DNA of 64,000 nucleotides from positions 51,891-115,890 of the forward strand of contig NZ_WGLO01000018.1 in assembly GCF_016125515.1 (NCBI RefSeq), read 5' to 3'. Each line of letters starts with the position of its first letter. The stretch's first letter is position 1. The DNA comes from Hyphomonas sp. (GTDB lineage Bacteria; Pseudomonadota; Alphaproteobacteria; Caulobacterales; Hyphomonadaceae). Both the position numbers and the translations under genes were made by a program. The notes under the pieces were generated by a model. The model was not told where the DNA came from. It searched no databases and worked only from the letters and a program-made list of their open reading frames with translations. Positions 57,425 to 64,000 of the stretch are shown piece by piece.

Positions 57425-58573
57425 TTACCGAGCGAGCGCCGCCGTCAGACGCGCTGCACGTTCAACAGGATCAACAGCCGTGAGATCCAGCCATTGGCGG
57501 TCGATCAGGAAATACTCGAAATCCTCAGGCATTTCAGCGAAATCCAGCCGCACCGGCAGCAGCTTCCGCTTGTACTTGTTGGCAATATAGATCTCGCGGC
57601 GGACGTTATCGGACTGGAACGCCTCGGCAGAACACATCAGGCAGAACGTGTCCGATTCGCGAATCGCCCGCACAATCATGCCCGCCCAGTTGCCGCCCGC
57701 ATCAAGATCATTGCGGTCTATCCAGACCGAACGGCCCGCCGCTTCGACTTCAGCGACCAGCGGATAGACCACATCGCCGTCCCGCCGGGCATATGACACG
57801 AAGACGGGCGCCATTGTGTCGTCTGCGTCTGCGGCCGCCCCCTCTCCGCCAGGCGCCTCTTCCATCGGCGCGGCCGCGGGCGGCGCGGCGGTTTCCTTGC
57901 GCCGTAGCGCGGGTGCGCGCGCCTTGCTCCGGCGCCCGCTGCTGGCATACCCGGCCACTGCTCCGGCGACGGCGCCCCAGGTGAGCGCTGCGCCGGCGAG
58001 CAGCAGCTTGGACGCCCCCGGCATCGTGAGAAATCCGAGAGACAGACAGGCCGCCACTGCCACCAGACCGACCGCAATAGCGGGCCCGGCCGAAAAGGAG
58101 CGGCGCGCTTTGCGCTTTGCTTGCGGCGGCGGAGCCGCGCTCAGGTCTTTTTCACGCTCCGGGATGCCACCTGAGAGGCTCACGTCCTCCCGGCGCTCGT
58201 TCAGCATCTTGTCGATGTCCTGAGCCGCCTCAACGATCTTCCAGACCGCAGCGATTCTTGCAGGCGCAAAGGTCAGGTCGATCGTATGCACATCGCCTAG
58301 GCCGCGCGGCAGCATAGCGTGGTCCAGCCGCGCAAAGATCAACCGTCCTTCCGTCCACGCATCAATGGCGCGGTTGGTGAACAGGATCTGCTTTGCGGAC
58401 AGTTCAAGATTGCGCGACCAAAGCGCAAGCGTGATCTCCTGCGGCCGTGCCGGCGGAAAGCCCAGGGCCTCATCGGCCTGTCGTACCTGATACCCGCGCT
58501 GCGCCAGCAGATCAGAAATCTCGCCAGCTGCCTGAGCGTCCGCGCCAGATGCCAACAGATAGATCTGGCGCAT
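57425..58573 (-). CDS. TIR-domain membrane protein (two TIR-like domains)
   Basis: The 382-residue protein has an N-terminal TIR-like fold (about 1-115: IYLLASGADAQAAGEI, EITLALWSRN, GRLIFARLD, IDLT), charged linker, two membrane helices (163-184, 187-210), an Ala/Pro linker and a clear C-terminal TIR domain (about 254-382: PVFVSYARRDGD, GRSVWIDRNDL, CLMCSAEAF). E327 in NVRREIYIA aligns with the catalytic Glu of NADase TIRs. Function unknown; lies in the eno-ftsB-pdh cluster with 35-bp spacing to ftsB. Confidence 0.85.
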   Translation of the reverse strand: MRQIYLLASGADAQAAGEISDLLAQRGYQVRQADEALGFPPARPQEITLALWSRNLELSAKQILFTNRAIDAWTEGRLIFARLDHAMLPRGLGDVHTIDLTFAPARIAAVWKIVEAAQDIDKMLNERREDVSLSGGIPEREKDLSAAPPPQAKRKARRSFSAGPAIAVGLVAVAACLSLGFLTMPGASKLLLAGAALTWGAVAGAVAGYASSGRRSKARAPALRRKETAAPPAAAPMEEAPGGEGAAADADDTMAPVFVSYARRDGDVVYPLVAEVEAAGRSVWIDRNDLDAGGNWAGMIVRAIRESDTFCLMCSAEAFQSDNVRREIYIANKYKRKLLPVRLDFAEMPEDFEYFLIDRQWLDLTAVDPVERAARLTAALAR

Positions 58574-58655
58574 GCCCGCAACCCGCCTTCAGCCGATAGC
58601 TCGCCTGTAGCACGAAGTTCGAGGCGGGTCGCCTTTCGGGATTGTAATCCGGCGA

Positions 58656-59948
<1,293 letters not shown>

Positions 59949-60051
59949 TCAAGGCGTCTGAATGGTTTGCCGCTCGCGTTAGAGCGCGCCGCCCGCGTTC
60001 GCAAGCCCCTGCAGGGCCGCCAGGTCGCGAATCCGGAGTCTGGAAATGCAA

Positions 60052-60074
60052 AACCCCGCCTCAAGGGCGGGGTT
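60052..60074 (-). terminator. Rho-independent terminator of rpmF
   Basis: AACCCCGCC-CTTGA-GGCGGGGTT on the minus strand is a 9-bp stem followed by TTGCATTT, 28 bases after the rpmF stop and before eno. Confidence 0.85.
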
Positions 60075-60101
60075 CGCAACGCGTCGTCAAGCGCGGGAGA
60101 C

Positions 60102-60284
60102 TTAGTCTTCCTGCGGCTCCAGGATCTGCTTGCCGCGGTACAGGCCCGTTTTCAAGTCGATGTGGTGCGGACGGCGAAGCTCGCCCGAGCTGGCGTCTTC
60201 GATATAGGTGTTCATGTCGAGCCGGTCGTGGGAGCGGCGCATGCGCGTGCGCGATTTCGACTTTTTACTCTTGGGGACGGCCAT
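60102..60284 (-). CDS. rpmF: 50S ribosomal protein L32
   Basis: The 60-residue protein starts [20 protein letters not shown], the bL32 hallmark, and ends [14 protein letters not shown], as in alphaproteobacteria. It lacks the four-Cys zinc ribbon of some L32 forms. ATG at 60284 is the canonical start; an upstream open extension is not family-like. A terminator separates it from eno. Confidence 0.97.
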   Translation of the reverse strand: MAVPKSKKSKSRTRMRRSHDRLDMNTYIEDASSGELRRPHHIDLKTGLYRGKQILEPQED

Positions 60285-60519
60285 GGCACTGTTCCGGAAT
60301 CTGGTTTGGCCGCGCACCCGTATGGCACGCGGGAAAGGGCGCCTGTTAACGCAGCCCGGCGCCGCTGGCAAGCGTCAAACGGCAGGATTTTCGAGCCTGG
60401 CCCGTCAAACGAAAATGGCCGGCCCGAAGGCCGGCCAAGGTATGCAAGAAGGACGCCGGTGCTTTGCCCTGGCAAGAAGCCTGATTGGCTCTGCGCCGAC
60501 AGCTATAGTTAATAAGGGA
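60285..60519. other. Intergenic region between rpmF and the small ORF at 60520
   Basis: About 235 bases contain no convincing gene. The one recognisable element is the strong hairpin at 60416-60437. TATAGT at 60504 could be a -10 for the ORF that starts at 60520, but no good -35 is seen. Confidence 0.5.
60416..60437 (-). terminator. Rho-independent terminator after the histidine-phosphatase gene
   Basis: TGGCCGGCC-TTCG-GGCCGGCCA on the minus strand is a near-perfect 9-bp stem with a UUCG tetraloop followed by TTTTCGTTT. It would end the transcript that carries the CoA-racemase and phosphatase genes, about 210 bases beyond the latter's stop. Confidence 0.8.
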
Positions 60520-60708
60520 ATGAGTCTGAACAATGGCGCCCGTCGCTGTTATCCGGCGTTCAGGATCGAGGTTCGCGAGGTGGGCGCTTATCCGTCACTC
60601 CATATGGGACCGATGGATGGACGGCGCCAGGACCCGACGGCCAAGCCTCAGGCCGGGCGGGTGAAGATCGCCTCGAGACTTCGCAAATTCATTCCGTTTT
60701 TCAAGTAG
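60520..60708 (+). CDS. Small ORF, hypothetical
   Basis: A 62-codon frame starts at ATG 60520 with GGGA close upstream. Codon choice is fairly GC-rich at third positions and the peptide is basic (many Arg/Lys in the last 20 residues, ending RKFIPFFK), with HMGPMDGRRQ in the middle. The last 61 bases are antisense to the 3' end of the histidine-phosphatase gene. No family is recognised; it may be spurious. Confidence 0.35.
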   Translation: MSLNNGARRCYPAFRIEVREVGAYPSLHMGPMDGRRQDPTAKPQAGRVKIASRLRKFIPFFK

Positions 60709-61379
60709 TTGGCGGGCGTCAAGTTTACCGCTTTGATGACGCCGCGCTCAACACGCGTGCCTTCGCCGCGCTCGTCCGGCACCAGATCGAAGTCGAGGAT
60801 GTTGATACATCCTGTATCCTGCTCGAAGCCTGCGCTTGCCCCCAGAGGGGCCCCGATGACGTCAGCCAGGACCATCCGGTTCACGACTTCGTGAGCCACC
60901 ACCAGCGCCGAGGCCCAATTCGGGCGCATCAGCAGGTCATGCAGGCCCGCCCGCACCCGGACCATCGCGTCCGCGAATCGCTCGCCGCCCGGCAGGAACT
61001 CGGCGTCCGGCTCGCCCGCCTGCTCGAAGGTGAAGGTCATCACCGCGGCCAGGTGCTCGGCCGAATGGAAATCCATATAACTTCCGGATCGCAGCTCGCC
61101 GAACCGCTCTTCGACCTCCAGTTCCAGCGTCAGGGGATGCTCGGCCAGCACAATCTCCGCGGTCTGGCGCGTGCGCGGCAGGCCGGAGCAGATGGCGAGG
61201 TCGAAATGCACATCCGAGAGGGCAGCACCGGCCGCCCGGGCTTCCTCCACGCCCCGCTCGGTCAGCGTGGCGACCGTGGGATCACGAGACTTGCGCACGG
61301 CTTCGGAGGCATAATCCACGAAACCATGCCGCATCAGGTAGATGCGCCGCCGGCCGGTAGTGCCGGGCAGCGCGCTCAT
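60648..61379 (-). CDS. Histidine phosphatase family protein
   Basis: The 243-residue protein shows the RHG motif (LMRHGF, His about residue 17), a second Arg in SGLPRTRQTAE, an acidic ERFGELRSG block and the second catalytic His in VVAHEVVNRM. It belongs to the branch-1 histidine phosphatases (phosphoglycerate-mutase-like). Whether it is a mutase or phosphatase is open; the divergence around the second His (AHE rather than SHG) favours a phosphatase. ATG overlaps the upstream racemase stop (ATGA), so the two are coupled. Confidence 0.85.
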   Translation of the reverse strand: MSALPGTTGRRRIYLMRHGFVDYASEAVRKSRDPTVATLTERGVEEARAAGAALSDVHFDLAICSGLPRTRQTAEIVLAEHPLTLELEVEERFGELRSGSYMDFHSAEHLAAVMTFTFEQAGEPDAEFLPGGERFADAMVRVRAGLHDLLMRPNWASALVVAHEVVNRMVLADVIGAPLGASAGFEQDTGCINILDFDLVPDERGEGTRVERGVIKAVNLTPANYLKNGMNLRSLEAIFTRPA

Positions 61380-62476
61380 CCGCGCGAAACGCCCCAGTCC
61401 TTGAGGATCTCGGCGGTATGCTCACCAACACCGGCTGGCCGGCGCTGGATCGCGCCCGGCGTGGCTGAGAAACGCGGCGCCGGCGCAGGCTGCACGACGC
61501 CCTCGACCTCGACGAAGGTTTCGCGGTCGGTGTTATGTTTGTATTTCGGCGCCTCCGACATCGACAGGACCGGCGCGAAGCAAATGTCCGTGCCTTCCAT
61601 GATCGCGCACCATTCATCGCGCGTCTTCGTCTTGAAAACGTCCATCAACTTGGCCTTCAGCCCAGGCCACCTGGACTTGTCCATCTGTGCGTCCCATTCA
61701 GGCCCCGAAAGCCCGGCCTTTTCACGCAGGATGGCGTAGAATTGCGGCTCGATCGACCCCACCGAGACCCATTTGCCGTCCTTGGTCTCATAAGTGTCGT
61801 AGAAGTGCGCGCCGCCGTCGAGCATGTTGGCCTCGCGGTCGTCGGTCCAGATCCCCATCGCCTTCATGCCGTAGAACATCGTGGCCAGCGAAGCCGCGCC
61901 GTCAGACATGGCCACGTCCACGACCTGGCCCTTGCCGCCATTCTTCACGTTCAGGATCGCCGCCAGCAGACCCATCGCCAGATAGAGCGCCCCACCGCCA
62001 TAATCGCCCACCAGGTTCAGCGGCGGACGCGGGCGGCCCTTGCCGTCGCCCATCGCATGCAGCGCGCCGGTGATGGCAATATAGTTCAGGTCATGCCCTG
62101 CCGCCTGAGAGAGCGCGCCGGTCTGCCCCCAGCCGGTCATCCGGCCATAAGCAAGCTTCGGGTTGCGTTTCAGCGCCACATCGGGGCCAAGCCCGTTGCG
62201 CTCCATCACGCCCGGACGGAACCCCTCGATCAGGCCATCGGCCTTCTCAATCAGCTTCAGCGCGACTTCCACATCCGCCGGATCCTTGAGGTTCAGGCTG
62301 ATTGATCGGCGCCCTCGGCTCATCACGTCGGCTGCGCGGCCCGGACGACCGTCGCCCGGCCGGTCGATGCGAATCACATCGGCGCCAAGGTCCGACAACA
62401 GCATGCCGCAGAAGGGCCCCGGGCCAATCCCGGCAAATTCAACAATCCTGACGCCTGAAAGCGGACCCTGGCTCAT
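61376..62476 (-). CDS. Alpha-methylacyl-CoA racemase-like CoA-transferase family protein
   Basis: The 366-residue CaiB/BaiF-family protein of the racemase branch has VRIVEFAGIGPGPFCGMLL, the catalytic His in AAGHDLNYIAI and Asp in VGDYGGGALYLAMG (the pair H126/D156 in the mycobacterial racemase), and YDTYETKDGKWVSVGS. It likely inverts the 2-methyl group of branched acyl-CoAs in fatty-acid or sterol breakdown. Followed by the overlapping histidine-phosphatase gene. Confidence 0.92.
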   Translation of the reverse strand: MSQGPLSGVRIVEFAGIGPGPFCGMLLSDLGADVIRIDRPGDGRPGRAADVMSRGRRSISLNLKDPADVEVALKLIEKADGLIEGFRPGVMERNGLGPDVALKRNPKLAYGRMTGWGQTGALSQAAGHDLNYIAITGALHAMGDGKGRPRPPLNLVGDYGGGALYLAMGLLAAILNVKNGGKGQVVDVAMSDGAASLATMFYGMKAMGIWTDDREANMLDGGAHFYDTYETKDGKWVSVGSIEPQFYAILREKAGLSGPEWDAQMDKSRWPGLKAKLMDVFKTKTRDEWCAIMEGTDICFAPVLSMSEAPKYKHNTDRETFVEVEGVVQPAPAPRFSATPGAIQRRPAGVGEHTAEILKDWGVSRG

Positions 62477-62594
62477 GTGACGGCCTCCTGATGGTTCGGT
62501 GTTTATGGACGAATTAGGCGAACTTTAAGTGTCGGACGGGCAAAAGGAAGGGGTGCCGCCGCGTCGCGTGGGGCCCTGTTTTGGCGCGTTTTGC

Positions 62595-63860
62595 ATGTCC
62601 GACCTCTCCTTCTTCGATCCGCCCATCGAAATCGCTGCCGGCGGCGCGCGTCAGGACATGATCATGTCGAGGCTCAAGGCGAGCGGCCTGCGGCCCTACC
62701 CGGCCTCCCATCCCATCGATTTCGGCGCGCCGGACCCGCTTCTGATCGATATCGCCACAGTGTCGCGCGAGGTGCTCGAAGGCTTCTCGCGAGCAGAAAT
62801 GGTGCAGGTTCATCGCCAGGTTGTTCTGGTGGACCTTTCGGACGATCCGACGCCCGTCTCCGGTGATGCGGTCATCCTGCGGCGCGACCAGGACCTCGCC
62901 GGCCTTAAGAGCCGCCTGATGGCTCTCGCCCGCCGTGATAGCCGCCTGCGTGAAGCTGGCGCGCGCCGGGAAACCGCAGCCTCCCTCGGCTTCCGCTTCC
63001 CGGCGGCCGATCTTAATTCCCTGCCGTCGCTGCTGTATATCGGCGAAGGCTCGCCTCTCTTCCTTTCCCTGCAAAGCCCACTCAAGCAACGCGGCCTCGA
63101 AGTCACTGCCGCGATCAGCCGGGAGACGGCGCGCCAGCACATGTCCGGTCACCGGTTTGCCGCCGCACTGGTCGACCTTGAATCCTTCCGGGACGAGGAC
63201 AGCCGGACGGCGCAATGGATCGCGGAAGAACAAGGTCTCGGCGCGCTGCCCGTGATCGTTCTCAGCCATCCCGGCGTTAAGCTTACGGAGCGTCAGATCG
63301 CAGTCGTGGCAACGGCCACCGAAGTCGTGGATGCTGCCGGCCGCATGGCGACCGTTGTTTCGCAGATCGAAACCGTCTGCCGCCGGCTGGTCGCCTTTGC
63401 GCCCATCATGCCTCGCCCGGCGCTCGCCTCGATCCTGTCGGATTTCACGACCGGCCTGTTCAGCCGCCGCTTTATCGAAGCCCATATCGGACGCCAGATG
63501 GACATTGCGTCTGAACGTGCCGAGCCGCTGTGCGTGGTGACCTTCCGGCTTGATTCGTCGCAGACGATTTCCCTCGCGGCGCAGCGCGCCTTTGCGGATA
63601 TCATCCGTGCACAGATAAGGGACGCCGACTGCCCCGCCCTGATGCAACCCGGCCTGTTTACCATCAGCCTGCCGGCCACGCCTTATCGCGGCGGATCGCG
63701 GCTGGCTGAGCGTATCGCCGACCTGGCTGCCCGCCATCCCGTGATCGGCGGCCCGGGCTTCGGCTGGCGGGTCATCGAGAAGCGCGCCTATCACACTCCT
63801 CAGACTCTTCTGGATGCTGGCATAAACGGACCCTGGCTGCGCCCGAGCCTCGCGGCCTGA
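62595..63860 (+). CDS. Degenerate receiver/GGDEF protein (PopA/PleD-like)
   Basis: The 421-residue protein has an N-terminal ~120 residues without clear family, a receiver-like alpha/beta domain (about 140-265: LLYIGEGSPLFLSLQSPL, ALVDLESFR, PVIVLSHPG) without the usual phospho-Asp pocket, and a C-terminal GGDEF-like domain (about 280-400: TTGLFSRRFIEAHI, CVVTFRLDSS, FTISLP). The GGDEF position reads PGLFT, so no cyclase activity is expected. Resembles inactive PleD relatives such as PopA. An in-frame GTG at 62529 would add 22 residues. Confidence 0.75.
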   Translation: MSDLSFFDPPIEIAAGGARQDMIMSRLKASGLRPYPASHPIDFGAPDPLLIDIATVSREVLEGFSRAEMVQVHRQVVLVDLSDDPTPVSGDAVILRRDQDLAGLKSRLMALARRDSRLREAGARRETAASLGFRFPAADLNSLPSLLYIGEGSPLFLSLQSPLKQRGLEVTAAISRETARQHMSGHRFAAALVDLESFRDEDSRTAQWIAEEQGLGALPVIVLSHPGVKLTERQIAVVATATEVVDAAGRMATVVSQIETVCRRLVAFAPIMPRPALASILSDFTTGLFSRRFIEAHIGRQMDIASERAEPLCVVTFRLDSSQTISLAAQRAFADIIRAQIRDADCPALMQPGLFTISLPATPYRGGSRLAERIADLAARHPVIGGPGFGWRVIEKRAYHTPQTLLDAGINGPWLRPSLAA

Positions 63861-63863
63861 CGC

Positions 63864-64000
63864 CTAGTTGTGGACTCTCAACAGGTTGTCCCCGGCGAGG
63901 GCGAGGCGACTGATGGGTGTTTGATATTTAATGCCGCCATGGGGTCGATGGAAGTTGTATCGATGTGTCCAGTCATCGAGGCATGCGGCTCTCTGGTCTG
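63864..64000 (-). mobile_element. IS481-type transposase, C-terminal end (runs off window)
   Basis: The minus strand encodes the last 44 residues of a DDE transposase: DDWTHRYNFHRPHGGI, then KYQTPISRLALAG and a terminal LLRVHN followed by a stop at 63864-63866. YN-x-RPH-G and TP-SRL are the C-terminal signature of IS481/IS3-type integrase cores. The rest lies beyond 64000. A terminal inverted repeat should be close to 63860-63880, just after the receiver-like gene, but cannot be proved from one end. Confidence 0.8.

Noticed and set aside
57425..58573. Thoeris or other TIR-based defence system
   Set aside because: No ThsA-like or other effector/sensor partner lies nearby; the neighbours are eno, ftsB and pdh genes.

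Overview
The window is GC-rich, densely coded chromosomal DNA from an alphaproteobacterium, most likely of the Hyphomonadaceae/Caulobacterales type. This inference rests on gene order (tatABC-serS-surE-pcm, purL-bolA-grxD, eno-ftsB-pdhABC-lpdA with a lipoyl domain on PdhB) and on the many secreted lipoproteins, peptidases and a TonB-dependent receptor. It was not tested by any search. No rRNA, CRISPR array or prophage is visible; one tRNA (Glu, TTC) is present.

Layout. 1-5004 (minus): tatA-tatB-tatC, a NYN-domain nuclease-like gene, serS, surE and a truncated pcm. 5085-14506 (mostly plus): xthA, two entericidin-like lipoproteins, a DUF486 membrane protein, purQ, a small cytochrome c, a VWA lipoprotein, an adenine/adenosine deaminase, a DUF3089 hydrolase and purL. 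14562-25364: DUF1993, M28 peptidase, bolA, M2 peptidase, a secreted unknown, grxD, rimO, a divergent DJ-1/GlxA-type pair, a DUF2807 secreted protein and ppk2. 25439-33470: rpsD, an SDR, a CoA-transferase, a diguanylate cyclase, CIRCE-controlled groSL and an acyl-CoA synthetase. 33460-41143: a cyanide-insensitive-type cytochrome bd oxidase with a 47-residue DUF2474 companion, a thioesterase, DUF192, a tandem cold-shock protein, tRNA-Glu, recJ and purB. 41225-46795: M19 dipeptidase, NhaC-type antiporter, SDR, TonB receptor. 46808-51462 (minus): a five-gene, fully ATGA-overlapped operon of a DUF2891 lipoprotein, an aberrant NRAMP transporter and 5-oxoprolinase pxpABC. 51548-60284 (minus): lpdA, a small lipoprotein, pdhC, pdhB, pdhA, ftsB, a TIR-domain membrane protein, eno and rpmF. 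60520-64000: a small ORF, a histidine phosphatase, an alpha-methylacyl-CoA racemase-like protein, a degenerate receiver/GGDEF protein and the 3' end of an IS481-type transposase at the edge.

How it fits together. Purine genes (purQ, purL, purB, the deaminase), pyruvate oxidation (eno, pdh, lpdA), Fe-S/redox housekeeping (bolA, grxD, rimO) and protein export/folding (tat, groSL) form a core. Interspersed are envelope peptidases (M28, M2, M19) and the oxoprolinase operon, which together suggest a peptide- and amino-acid-scavenging lifestyle. The most promising under-described items are the DUF2891-NRAMP-pxpABC operon, whose NRAMP protein lacks the metal-binding residues; the tandem-TIR membrane protein inside the eno-ftsB-pdh cluster; and a repeated operator ATCG-N5-CGATAA upstream of two different secreted-protein genes.
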